A stretch of 64,000 nt of DNA, taken from assembly GCA_963726825.1 (NCBI GenBank), contig CAVSDT010000001.1, forward strand, positions 992,001-1,056,000, read 5' to 3'. This document shows positions 43,911-55,208 of the stretch, piece after piece (the first letter of the stretch is position 1; each line of letters opens with the position of its first letter). This DNA is from DATLGB01 sp963726825 (lineage in GTDB: Bacteria > Actinomycetota > Thermoleophilia > Solirubrobacterales > Solirubrobacteraceae). The position numbers and the translations under genes are program-made. The notes beneath the pieces were generated by a model. That model ran no database searches. It was not told where the DNA came from and worked only from the letters and a program-made list of their open reading frames with translations.

Positions 43911-44530
43911 CGCAGCTTCGGGAGGGTGCGGATGGTGTTGAGCATGAAGGCGGGGAGGCGTCGGCGGGAGTGATCGAGCGCGTCGAGGATCCCGGCGCGC
44001 GCGGCGTCGCCGCTGACGGGCGCGCCGTGACCCATGAGGAGGTGCTCCGGGATGAAGTCGCGCAGTCGGGTGGGCGGCAGGAGCCGGCGCGCGGGGTGGA
44101 CGCCGACGGCCTCGCCGGGTGCGACGAACGCCGGCGCGGCGGCCAGCGCCTCGGGGACGACGAGCGCGCGCTCAGCGCCGAACCACAGCGCGGTCTCCTT
44201 CCACACGGGCAGGTTCCACAGCCGCACGACGCGGAAGGGCGCCCCGGTGACGCCGGCGAACGGCGTGACGTGGAGGCGCACGCCGAGCGCGTCGGCGACG
44301 GCCCGGTTGTCGCGCGGATGGCGGTCGAGCGCCTGGACCACGCCGGCGGGCTCGCCGAGGTCGCGGATGCGCTCCAGCACGTCGTCACCGAGCGGCGGGT
44401 CGATCACCCACACGCCGCCGCCGGCGCGGATCGCGTGCCCGGCGCGCTGCATGAACGGCGGATCGGGGTGCGTCCAGGACAGGATCCCGGGCGCCGGCTC
44501 GTGGAAGGTGACGGCGGCCATCGCGGCCAT
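43907..44530 (-). CDS. Metallo-beta-lactamase-like protein with degenerate metal motif
   Basis: This 207-residue protein has the start of an MBL-like fold (TFHEPAPGILSWTHPDPPFMQRAGHAIRAGGG and WVIDPPLG). The usual HxHxDH metal motif is replaced by LDRHPRDNRAV, and a late His segment is LLMGHGAPVSG. It may be a non-canonical hydrolase or inactive relative. It lies upstream of the amidinotransferase on the same strand with a four-base overlap, so a shared pathway is likely. Fold assignment is uncertain. Confidence 0.6.
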   Translation of the reverse strand: MAAMAAVTFHEPAPGILSWTHPDPPFMQRAGHAIRAGGGVWVIDPPLGDDVLERIRDLGEPAGVVQALDRHPRDNRAVADALGVRLHVTPFAGVTGAPFRVVRLWNLPVWKETALWFGAERALVVPEALAAAPAFVAPGEAVGVHPARRLLPPTRLRDFIPEHLLMGHGAPVSGDAARAGILDALDHSRRRLPAFMLNTIRTLPKLR

Positions 44531-44625
44531 CGTCGCACGTCAGGGGGCGACCAGGTGGCCAGCGTTCCCCGGGGTGTCCTGGCGTTCGGCGGGGAGCAGG
44601 CGATCGGCGTCGCGGAGGGGACACG

Positions 44626-45639
44626 TCAGGGCGTGACGATCTGGAGCGTCCCGTCCGAGCGGGAGGCCACGGCGAGCGCCCCGGTCCGCGTGTCGACGCC
44701 GACCGAGAAGGGGTCGCGCACCGTCTCGACGGGGTCGCCCAGCGTCGGCTTCTGCGGCCGCAGGTCGACGGGCACGACGGCCGCCTTCTCGCTCAACGCG
44801 ACCCAGGCGATGCCGCGGCCGGGGTCGGCGGCGAGCCCGACGGGGGTGCCACCGAGCGCGATCCGGGCCCGGAAGCGCAGGCGCGGCCGGGTGTCGTAGA
44901 CGATCAGGGCCTTCCCCCGCGTGTCCGCGATCGCGAGTCGCCCTCCGGGTCCGACGACGACGTGCGAGGGACCGAGGCCGGCGCTCTGGGCACCCTCGCC
45001 GCGCGGCTCGTCCTCGCCCGCCGGGAACAGCTCGACGGTGTAGGCGCGCACGGAGATGATCGCGATCTTGTCCCCGACCGCCGCGACGCCGCCCGGCTGC
45101 GCGTCGACGGCCACCCGTCCGACCTGGCGCCCGCCGCGCACGATCGACATCGTCCCCCCGAACTCGTCCGCGGTGTAGGTCCGGTCGCCGGACTGCGTGG
45201 CGTCGTGGGGGTGGCTGCCCACCGGCGTCACGCGCCGGGCGCCGTTGAGGGACACGGTGACGAGCTGGTCTGCGGTCTCGGCTCCGACGATGAAGGGCCC
45301 GCCGGGCTTCGCGAGCTGGACGTGGCGGGCGGAGCCGGGCAGCGGCACCTCGCTGCGGACGTCCCCCGTGGCCATGTCGACGAGCACGAGGCGGTTGGGC
45401 GACTGGACCGCGACGGCGGCCAGGCCGCTCTCGGGATCGACGGCGACGCCCTCCGGCTTGGCGCCGACCTCGACGATCCGGCCCGCGGGCGTGCCGGTGA
45501 CCTTCGGTCCGCCGACGGGCTCGGCCGCCTGCGGGGGGTCGAGCTGGGGCTGCGGACCGGTCGTCCGTGGCGACTCGCCGGACCCGCCACAACCGGCGAG
45601 GACGAGGGCGAGCAATCCGACGAGGGGCCAGCGACGCAT
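44626..45639 (-). CDS. YncE-like beta-propeller lipoprotein
   Basis: This 337-residue lipoprotein (signal LLALVLAGCGG, lipidated Cys17) repeats blocks of about 40 residues with VAVDPESGLAAVAVQSPNRLVLVD, HDATQSGDRTYTADEFGGTMSIV, VVVGPGGRLAIADTRGKALIVYD and VGVDTRTGALAVASRSDGTLQIV, the mark of an NHL/YncE-type beta-propeller. It should sit outside the membrane. Ligand unknown. It is divergent from the phosphoribosyltransferase, with only 27 bases between starts. Confidence 0.82.
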   Translation of the reverse strand: MRRWPLVGLLALVLAGCGGSGESPRTTGPQPQLDPPQAAEPVGGPKVTGTPAGRIVEVGAKPEGVAVDPESGLAAVAVQSPNRLVLVDMATGDVRSEVPLPGSARHVQLAKPGGPFIVGAETADQLVTVSLNGARRVTPVGSHPHDATQSGDRTYTADEFGGTMSIVRGGRQVGRVAVDAQPGGVAAVGDKIAIISVRAYTVELFPAGEDEPRGEGAQSAGLGPSHVVVGPGGRLAIADTRGKALIVYDTRPRLRFRARIALGGTPVGLAADPGRGIAWVALSEKAAVVPVDLRPQKPTLGDPVETVRDPFSVGVDTRTGALAVASRSDGTLQIVTP

Positions 45640-45654
45640 GCCCCCAGTGTGGCG

Positions 45655-45660
45655 TAGGCT
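45655..45660 (+). promoter_or_regulatory. -10 box of the phosphoribosyltransferase gene
   Basis: TAGGCT lies 6 nt before the ATG at 45667 in the short gap between two divergent starts. Confidence 0.4.
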
Positions 45661-45666
45661 CGCGCG

Positions 45667-46134
45667 ATGCCCGAGGCACCCGTCCGTGAGGTCATGCGCT
45701 GGGAGGAGCTCGGCGAGGCCGCGGAGGTCCTCGCCGGCCAGGTCCGCGCGAGCGGATGGGAGCCGGACATCGTGCTCGCGATCGCCCGCGGCGGTCTGCT
45801 CCCGGGCGGCGCGCTCGGCTACGCGCTCGGGGTCAAGAACACGTTCTCGATCTCCGTCGAGTTCTACACCGGCGTCGACGAGCGTCTGCCGATGCCGCTC
45901 GTGCTCCCGCCCGTGCCGGTCCTCGCCGATCTGTCCGACGCGAAGGTCCTGATCGTCGACGACGTCGCCGACACCGGCCTCACCCTCCAGGTCGTCGAGG
46001 GGTTCTGCCGCGGCGACGTGGCCGAGACGCGGGTCGCCTGCCTGTACGAGAAGTCCCGCTCGGTCGTGAAGTGCGACTACGCCTGGCGCCGCACGGACCA
46101 CTGGATCACCTTCCCGTGGTCCGGCGACGACTGA
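45667..46134 (+). CDS. Purine-type phosphoribosyltransferase
   Basis: This 155-residue cytoplasmic enzyme carries the PRPP-binding signature VLIVDDVADTGLTL and the N-terminal DIVLAIARGGLLPGGALGYALG, as in xanthine/hypoxanthine phosphoribosyltransferases, which salvage bases with PRPP. The ending WITFPWSGDD is typical of Gpt-like forms. The base specificity is not decided. It ends 4 bases from the convergent SDR gene. Confidence 0.88.
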   Translation: MPEAPVREVMRWEELGEAAEVLAGQVRASGWEPDIVLAIARGGLLPGGALGYALGVKNTFSISVEFYTGVDERLPMPLVLPPVPVLADLSDAKVLIVDDVADTGLTLQVVEGFCRGDVAETRVACLYEKSRSVVKCDYAWRRTDHWITFPWSGDD

Positions 46135-46138
46135 GCCC

Positions 46139-46909
46139 CTAGGCGATCGTCATGCCACCGTCGACGGCGAGCGTCTGACCCGTCACGTAGCCGGAGGCGG
46201 GGGAGGCGAGGAACAGCAGCGCGGCGCTGAGCTCGCGCGGGTCGCCGGCGCGGCCGCTCGGGTTGCGGTGGTTCTGGCTCTCGAGGTAGCCGTCGGGGTA
46301 CTGGTCGGTCATCTCGGAGGCGAAGAACCCCGGGGCGAGCGCGTTGACGCGGATCCCCTTGCGGGCGGTCCACTGCTGGGCGAGGTCGCGGGTGAGGCCG
46401 ATGACCGCGGACTTCGACGCCGCGTACGCCGCCTGCGGCAGCCCTGCGGTCGTCAGGCCGAGGACGCTCGAGATGTTGACGATCGTCCCGCCCTCGTCGG
46501 CGGCGCGCGCGAAGGCCTGGGCCATCCAGTAGACGCCGTGGAGGTTGATGTCGACGACGGCGCGGAACTGCTCCGGCGTCTCGCGCGTGGCAGGGACGGC
46601 GGTGCCGACGCCGGCGTTGTTGACGAGCACGTCGACGCGGCCGAGCTGCTCCTTGGCGGCCGCGATCAGCGCGGTGCAGTCCTCGGGATTGGTCACGTCG
46701 GTCGCGACGGCGATGCAGCGCCTCCCCGTCTCCTCCACGAGGCGCTTGGTCGCCTCGAGCTTCTCGACCCGGCGGGCGCCGATCGCGACGTCCGCGCCGG
46801 CCTCCGCGAGCGCCCGGGCGAAGTCGACGCCGAGGCCGGAGGAGGCCCCGGTGACCACCGCGACCTTCCCGTCGAGGCGGAACAGGTCCAGCACGCTTGT
46901 CTCGCTCAT
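46139..46909 (-). CDS. Short-chain dehydrogenase/reductase
   Basis: This 256-residue NAD(P)-dependent oxidoreductase has the Rossmann motif VVTGASSGLG, the NNAG segment, catalytic Ser (VNISSVLGL), Tyr-Lys (YAASKSAV) and the C-terminal GQTLAVDGGMTIA. It may reduce a 3-oxo compound or an alcohol; the substrate is unknown. Its TAGCTT promoter box overlaps the TAG stop of the M28 peptidase gene, which lies upstream on the same strand, so it could also be read through from there. Confidence 0.92.
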   Translation of the reverse strand: MSETSVLDLFRLDGKVAVVTGASSGLGVDFARALAEAGADVAIGARRVEKLEATKRLVEETGRRCIAVATDVTNPEDCTALIAAAKEQLGRVDVLVNNAGVGTAVPATRETPEQFRAVVDINLHGVYWMAQAFARAADEGGTIVNISSVLGLTTAGLPQAAYAASKSAVIGLTRDLAQQWTARKGIRVNALAPGFFASEMTDQYPDGYLESQNHRNPSGRAGDPRELSAALLFLASPASGYVTGQTLAVDGGMTIA

Positions 46910-46916
46910 GGGCGGG

Positions 46917-46922
46917 AAGCTA
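46917..46922 (-). promoter_or_regulatory. -10 box of the SDR gene
   Basis: On the minus strand TAGCTT lies 7 nt before the ATG at 46909; its TAG is the M28 stop codon. Confidence 0.45.
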
Positions 46923-48779
46923 TCGCGGCTTCGGCGTGCAGGTCCGGAACGTGCGCGTCTGCCGCAGCCGCTTGCCGCGGTTGGTCTTCGCGGTCAGGCG
47001 CACCCGCACCGGCCGCTTGGCGACGCCGCGCAGATCGACCCGGACGACGAACTGCCGGTGCGAGCGCTTGACGACCTTCGCCTTGCCGGCCGCGGCGCGG
47101 ACGCGCAGCTTGACGATCCGTCGGCCCTTGCCGAGTCGGCGCTTGACGTGCACGCGGATGACCCGCCGCGAGCTGCACGCAGCCTTCGAGGCCGGGAGCA
47201 GGCCGCCGCCGCGCTGATCGACCTTGGCGAAGCCGACCGAGAGGTAGCCGGTGTCGGAGATCTGCACGCGCAGCTTGGTGATGTCGGCGTCCGCGGCGCC
47301 GGCCGGGAGCTCGTAGCGGTAGCGGCCGCCACCGAGCTCCTGCGCCTCGCCCTCGGCGATCGCCCAGTTGTCGCGCTGGTCGGCGAGCACCGTGGGCCGC
47401 GCCCCGGTGACGGGCGCCCCGGCGGGACCGGTGACGGTCACGTCGACGGGGACCGCCGCGCCGGCGTCGGCGGTGGCGGGCGCGCTGACCGTGATCGCGG
47501 GGACCTCGCGCAGGGTCAGGGCCTCGGGCGGCAGCGCCTGCACGTTGCGCACGAGGTTGCGCAGGTAGCTCGTCACGCGCTCGAGGTCGCCAAGGTTGAT
47601 CTTCTCGGCCGTATCGGCGGTCGTGTGGTAGTAGTCCGACAGCGACGCGGTGGAGACGCCCTGCACGCCGGAGCCGTAGAAGCCCTCCAGGTCGGTGGCG
47701 ATCACGCCGCCGCTCGTGAGGCGGTAGGCCGTGACGGGGGCGATCACGGGCGTGAAGCCTGCGGTCAGGGCCGAGGCGCCGATCGAGGTCAGCAGCCCCG
47801 GGGCGCCCGTGGTGAGGGCGAACTGCGGCGGGCCGTCGTTGGCCGTCTCCTCGAGGTTGACGTTGAGGACGATGTTCGGCACGAGGTCCTGGTGCTCGGC
47901 CAGCCACGTGTAGGACCCGTTGAGGCCGGGCTCCTCCGCGTCCCAGCCGATGTAGATCGTCGTGTAGGCCGGGTTCGGGTTGGCGGCCGGCTCGGCGAGC
48001 GCGAGCAGCGAGCCGACGGCGGTGCAGTTGTCGAAGGCCCCGGCGTACCACGAGTCGTAGTGGCCGGCGACGACGACGTACTTGTCCGGGTGCGTGGTGC
48101 CGCGGCGGACGCCGATCACGTTGCGCGCCACGCCGTCGACGCGCGCGCCCCGCGCCTTGATCGCGAGCGTGACCGTTCCGCCGGCCATCTGCGCGCGCAG
48201 CCTCGCGCCGTCCGCGCTGCCGACGGTCACCCCCGGGATCGCCGCCGGCGGGCGCTGCGCGTCCTTGACCGTGCCCGTCTGGATCAGGTTGTCCGGCGAG
48301 GCGGAGATCAGCAGCATCGCGGCGGCGCCGTGGTCGGCGGCCTGCTGGATCTGCACCGTCCGGTGGTAGGTGTCGGAGCGGTCGACGAGGACGACCTTGC
48401 CCTTGACGTCCTTGCCGTCGTAGTCGGACGGGCCGCCGTTGCCGAGGTCGACGACCGGGGCCTTGACGTCGCCCGTGCCCGAGTAGGGGAACGTCTCCGT
48501 CGGGTAGCTCGTGCCCGCGCCCGGACCGGCGGCGATCGCCATCTGCGTCGCGCCGGACTGCCACACGGGCATGTGGAAGGACTCCAGGCTCGTCTCCAGG
48601 CCCGCCGCCCGGAAGCGCTCGGCGATCCGGTCCCCCATCGCGTACCCGGCCGCCGAGCCCGGGCGCTTGGCCCCGAAGTCCGCGCAGCGGGCCATCTCGT
48701 CGGACGCGGTCCCGGCGTGGGCTGCGGCGGGCCAGCCGGCGGCGACGGCGAGCAGGAGCAGGGGCAGCAGGCGGCGCAT
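46920..48779 (-). CDS. Secreted M28 metallopeptidase with PA insert and Arg/Lys-rich C-terminal domain
   Basis: This 619-residue exported protein has a signal peptide (LLPLLLLAVAAGWPAAAHAG). A protease-associated domain is inserted near residues 110-190 (VVDLGNGGPSDYDGKDVKGKVVLVDRS). The M28 zinc site is intact: VVAGHYDSW (His), GAFDNCTAVGS (Asp), WDAEEPGLNGS (Glu-Glu) and DYYHTTADT (last His). It probably acts as an aminopeptidase outside the cell. The C-terminal region (from about residue 440) is Ig-like and then Arg/Lys-rich (RRVIRVHVKRRLGKGRRIVKL), with one Cys near each end, like other exported proteins here. Single gene on this strand. Confidence 0.88.
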   Translation of the reverse strand: MRRLLPLLLLAVAAGWPAAAHAGTASDEMARCADFGAKRPGSAAGYAMGDRIAERFRAAGLETSLESFHMPVWQSGATQMAIAAGPGAGTSYPTETFPYSGTGDVKAPVVDLGNGGPSDYDGKDVKGKVVLVDRSDTYHRTVQIQQAADHGAAAMLLISASPDNLIQTGTVKDAQRPPAAIPGVTVGSADGARLRAQMAGGTVTLAIKARGARVDGVARNVIGVRRGTTHPDKYVVVAGHYDSWYAGAFDNCTAVGSLLALAEPAANPNPAYTTIYIGWDAEEPGLNGSYTWLAEHQDLVPNIVLNVNLEETANDGPPQFALTTGAPGLLTSIGASALTAGFTPVIAPVTAYRLTSGGVIATDLEGFYGSGVQGVSTASLSDYYHTTADTAEKINLGDLERVTSYLRNLVRNVQALPPEALTLREVPAITVSAPATADAGAAVPVDVTVTGPAGAPVTGARPTVLADQRDNWAIAEGEAQELGGGRYRYELPAGAADADITKLRVQISDTGYLSVGFAKVDQRGGGLLPASKAACSSRRVIRVHVKRRLGKGRRIVKLRVRAAAGKAKVVKRSHRQFVVRVDLRGVAKRPVRVRLTAKTNRGKRLRQTRTFRTCTPKPR

Positions 48780-48859
48780 GGACGCAACCTTCCCAGAGTC
48801 CGGGCGACGAGGACCCCGCCGGGGCCCGACCGCCTGACCACCTTGATCGTTGGCGCCGG

Positions 48860-49849
48860 TCAGCGTCGCGCGGCGGCCACGGCCTCGAGCTGGTCGTCGC
48901 CCCACCACAGCTCGTCGCCGAGCCGCAGGGTGGGGACGCCCGTGACACCGAGGCGGATCGCGCGGTCCGTGCGGGCGCGCAACTCGTTCTTGACGGCCCG
49001 GGACGCCGCGCCGGCCGTCAGGGCCTCGGGGTCCAGCCCGCAGGCGGCCGCGACCGAGCGCACCACGGACGGGTCGCTGAGGTCGGCGCCGATGGTGAAG
49101 GCCGCGGTCATGAGCGCGCGGGCCAGCGCATCCCCGAGCCCGTGGCGGCCCGCCCAGACGACGGCGCGCATGGCGCCCAGGTAGTCGGACGGCCAGCCGT
49201 CCGGCCAGACGACGGGCGGCAGGCCCGCGGCCGCGGCGCGGGCCTCGATCCCGGCCATCCCCTCGGCGCGCGCGTCGGTGCGCGCCCACGACGAGCGACC
49301 GGTCGCCGCGAAGATCCCGCCGAGCAGGACCGGCTGCAGGACCGGGCGGACACCCAGCACCCGCTCGCAGCGCTCGACGGCGAGCCAGGCGTAGGGCGAG
49401 CCGACGTCGAAGAACAGCTCGGGCGCGCCCGGAGCCAGCTCGGGCGGCTGGGCCAGCGGGCCCCGTGGGTACGTGTGGGCGAGCTGCTCGGGGGTCATCG
49501 CAAGCGTGTTCGCCGCTTCGGGCGGGGCGCCCGCGACGAGCCACAGCGCGTCGGCGCCGGTGTCGTTGAACACCTGGCGGGCCTCGTCGGCGGGCACGTG
49601 CACCGCGCTCAGCGGCGCGAGGGTGAGGACCTCGTCGCCGGCGCGCATCCGGCCGGTCCCGGCCAGCACCACGTAGAGCTCGTCCTGCTCGACGTGGCGG
49701 TGCAGCGTCGAGCTCTGGCCGGGGACCAGGCGCCACAGCCGCGCGCCGAGGGCGCCCGCCCCCAGCTGCCCGGCGAGGTCGGTGTTGGCGACGCCGAGCT
49801 GGTTCGACGGCCGCCAGAACGCGTCCCCGGCATGGAGCACCTGCGCCAT
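48860..49849 (-). CDS. Cupin fused to a 2-hydroxychromene-2-carboxylate isomerase-like (DsbA/GST-kappa) domain
   Basis: This 329-residue cytoplasmic protein joins two folds. Residues 15-115 are a cupin (LHRHVEQDELYVVLAGTGRMRAGDEVLTL and a later VHVPADEARQVFND). Residues 140-325 carry HCCA-isomerase marks: FFDVGSPYAWLAVERCERV, PVLLGGIFAATGRSSW, WPDGWPSDYLGAMRAVVWAG and the end GVTGVPTLRLGDELWWGDDQLE. HCCA isomerases use glutathione in aromatic breakdown in other bacteria, but actinobacteria mostly lack glutathione, so the substrate and cofactor may differ. A leaderless-type box precedes the ATG. Confidence 0.8.
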   Translation of the reverse strand: MAQVLHAGDAFWRPSNQLGVANTDLAGQLGAGALGARLWRLVPGQSSTLHRHVEQDELYVVLAGTGRMRAGDEVLTLAPLSAVHVPADEARQVFNDTGADALWLVAGAPPEAANTLAMTPEQLAHTYPRGPLAQPPELAPGAPELFFDVGSPYAWLAVERCERVLGVRPVLQPVLLGGIFAATGRSSWARTDARAEGMAGIEARAAAAGLPPVVWPDGWPSDYLGAMRAVVWAGRHGLGDALARALMTAAFTIGADLSDPSVVRSVAAACGLDPEALTAGAASRAVKNELRARTDRAIRLGVTGVPTLRLGDELWWGDDQLEAVAAARR

Positions 49850-49856
49850 GCCGGGG

Positions 49857-49862
49857 ATGCTA
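49857..49862 (-). promoter_or_regulatory. -10 box of the cupin-fusion gene
   Basis: On the minus strand TAGCAT lies 7 nt before the ATG at 49849. Confidence 0.4.
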
Positions 49863-49872
49863 CGCCTGGGCG

Positions 49873-53303
<3,431 letters not shown>

Positions 53304-53344
53304 GGGGTGGTGCTCCTCTGCGTTCTCAGGTGATCCGGTGAAGA

Positions 53345-53361
53345 TCGGACAGGCTGTCCGA
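53345..53361. promoter_or_regulatory. TetR operator before the beta-oxidation operon
   Basis: TCGGACAGGCTGTCCGA is a perfect 8-bp dyad with one central base, placed before the thiolase. It matches the site at 53998-54014 at 14 of 17 positions. A repeated site at both ends of a TetR gene is strong evidence for regulation by that TetR. Confidence 0.75.
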
Positions 53362-53365
53362 CAGC

Positions 53366-53986
53366 TTATTCGTCCGCGTGCGTCTGGCGCCAGATGGCGC
53401 GCGCCACGCCGACGGCCAGGCGGCGGTCGCCGTCCGGGTCGGTCGTGGTCGCGACGTGCTGGGCAAGGGTGCGCTCGGTGCCCCACGCCATCCAGGACGC
53501 CGTGATGTGCCAGTCGACGTCCTCGCCGGAGCGGCCGGCGCGATCGCGCTCGACGCGCTCGGCGAGGCGGCGGGCGAAGCCCTCGACGCGGGCGCGCCAG
53601 TGGGCGGCGACCTCGGCGTCGTAGGCGGCGACCTCGTTGAAGGCGACCAGCATGCGGCGGTGGTCGCGGAAGCCGGCGACGAGGTCGATCATCGTGGCCT
53701 CGAGCGCCGGCAGGTCCTGGCCGCCGTCGCGCACCCAGGCGGTGAGCGGGCCGAAGACGGTGTCGGTCGTGTCGTCGGCCAGGCGCAGCAGCAGATCGGT
53801 CTTGTCGCTGAAGTGCACGTAGAACGTCGAGCGGGCGATCTCGGCCTCGTCGGCGATCCGGCCGACGCCGAGCGCGGTGTAGGAGTCGCCCTGCTCGAGC
53901 AGCCGCTCCACGGCCTCGAAGACCCGCGTCTCGACGGCTTCGCGGCGTTCGCGCCCGGTGGCGCTGCGACGGGTCACCGACGGCAC
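53366..53986 (-). CDS. TetR-family regulator of the beta-oxidation operon
   Basis: About 206 residues. The N-terminal helix-turn-helix is VGRIADEAEIARSTFYVHFSDKTDLLLRLAD (near residues 45-75), followed by a helical ligand domain with VAGFRDHRRMLVAFNEVAAYD. I place the start at GTG 53986 or 53977, because the longer reading runs through the operator. The gene is upstream of the thiolase/FadB-type genes on the same strand, with operator dyads before and after it, so it probably represses itself and the operon and is released by acyl-CoA. Confidence 0.85.
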   Translation of the reverse strand: MPSVTRRSATGRERREAVETRVFEAVERLLEQGDSYTALGVGRIADEAEIARSTFYVHFSDKTDLLLRLADDTTDTVFGPLTAWVRDGGQDLPALEATMIDLVAGFRDHRRMLVAFNEVAAYDAEVAAHWRARVEGFARRLAERVERDRAGRSGEDVDWHITASWMAWGTERTLAQHVATTTDPDGDRRLAVGVARAIWRQTHADE

Positions 53987-53997
53987 CCGACGGATCG

Positions 53998-54014
53998 TAC
54001 GACAGGGTGTCCGA
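53998..54014. promoter_or_regulatory. TetR operator before the TetR gene
   Basis: TACGACAGGGTGTCCGA lies 12 bases before the GTG at 53986 and pairs with the operator at 53345-53361 (14 of 17 positions). It would give autoregulation. Confidence 0.7.
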
Positions 54015-54027
54015 CGGTGCGTTGCGC

Positions 54028-54073
54028 TTGACGGGCGTCCACCCGGCGGGTACAACTGGTCTATACCAGTTGT
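54028..54073 (+). promoter_or_regulatory. Promoter and DasR-type operator of the amino-sugar operon
   Basis: TTGACG (54028-54033) and TACAAC (54051-54056) are spaced by 17 bases. The -10 overlaps a 22-bp dyad (54052-54073) with core ACTGGTCTATACCAGT, which differs from the DasR consensus ACTGGTCTAGACCAGT by one base. A second such site precedes nagA (58291-58306). Binding would cover the transcription start. Confidence 0.85.
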
Positions 54074-54101
54074 CGTCCGTGGCATCTTCTGAGGGGAACG
54101 C

Positions 54102-55208
54102 ATGCGCAAGTCGTCGTCTGTCCTGGCCGTCGCCGGGCTGTTGGCCATCGGAGCCGCCGGGTGCGGCGGCTCGGACTCCGGGGGCTCGTCCTCGTCCGGG
54201 GGTTCGGGTGGGGGCGCCAAGATCGCGCTCCTGCTGCCCGAGTCCAAGACCGCTCGCTACGAGTCGCAGGACCGCCCGCGCTTCGAGAAGCGCGTCAAGG
54301 AGACCTGCCCGAAGTGCGAGGTCGTCTACGCCAACGCCGACCAGGACGCGGCCAAGCAGCAGGAGCAGGCCAACTCCGCGCTGACGCAGGGCGTGAAGGT
54401 CATGGTGCTCGACGCCGTCGACGTCAAGGCCGCCGCCTCGATCGCGCAGACGGCGAAGGCCAAGGGCGTGAAGGTCATCTCCTACGGGCGCCTCGTCTCC
54501 GGCGCGCCGCTGGACTACTTCGTCTCGATCGACCCCTACGCGGTCGGCAAGCAGCAGGCCGAGGCGCTCCTCGCCGCGCAGAAGCAGCAGGGCAACGACA
54601 AGCCGCGCGTCGTGATGATCAACGGGTCCCCGACGGACTCCAACGCCGCGCCGTACAAGCGCGGCGCCGAGGACGTGTTCAAGGCCGCGGGCGCCGACAT
54701 CGTCCAGTCCTTCGACACCCCCGACTGGAGCCCGGACAAGGCCTCCTCGGAGATGCAGCAGGCCGCCACGGCGCTGGGCAAGGACGGCTTCGACGCCGTC
54801 TACGCGGCCAACGACGGCATGGCCGGCGGCGTCATCGCGGCGCTCAAGGGCCAGGGCATCGATCCCAAGCCGCTGACGATCACCGGGCAGGACGCGGAGG
54901 TGACCGGGCTGCAGAACATCGTCGCGGGCAACCTGCTGATGACCGTCTACCAGCCGATCCCCGAGCTCGCGAAGGTCTCCGCCGACCTCGCCGTGGCGCT
55001 CGCGCAGGGCAAGACGCCGCCGGACGTGGCCAAGGACGAGGTCGACAACGGCTCCGACGCGAAGGTCAAGTCGGTGCTGCTGCCGACGATCGCGATCGAC
55101 ACGGAGAAGATCAAGAGCGTGATCTTCCGCGATGGGTTCGCGACGCCCGACCAGGTGTGCACGAAGGCCTACAAGGCCGCCTGCCAGAAGGCCGGCCTGC
55201 TCCAGTGA
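54102..55208 (+). CDS. Sugar ABC transporter solute-binding lipoprotein (XylF/RbsB type)
   Basis: This 368-residue lipoprotein has the signal VAGLLAIGAAGCGGSDSGG (lipidated Cys21) and a type I periplasmic-binding fold: KIALLLPESKTARYESQDRP, VVYANADQDAAKQQEQANSAL, VKVISYGRLV, FDAVYAANDGMAGGVIAAL, TITGQDAEVTGLQNI. It would catch a sugar outside the membrane. No ABC ATPase or permease gene is next to it, so it must share a transporter encoded elsewhere. It leads the amino-sugar operon behind a DasR-type operator, so N-acetylglucosamine or a related sugar is the likely ligand, although XylF-type binding proteins usually bind xylose or ribose. Confidence 0.87.
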   Translation: MRKSSSVLAVAGLLAIGAAGCGGSDSGGSSSSGGSGGGAKIALLLPESKTARYESQDRPRFEKRVKETCPKCEVVYANADQDAAKQQEQANSALTQGVKVMVLDAVDVKAAASIAQTAKAKGVKVISYGRLVSGAPLDYFVSIDPYAVGKQQAEALLAAQKQQGNDKPRVVMINGSPTDSNAAPYKRGAEDVFKAAGADIVQSFDTPDWSPDKASSEMQQAATALGKDGFDAVYAANDGMAGGVIAALKGQGIDPKPLTITGQDAEVTGLQNIVAGNLLMTVYQPIPELAKVSADLAVALAQGKTPPDVAKDEVDNGSDAKVKSVLLPTIAIDTEKIKSVIFRDGFATPDQVCTKAYKAACQKAGLLQ

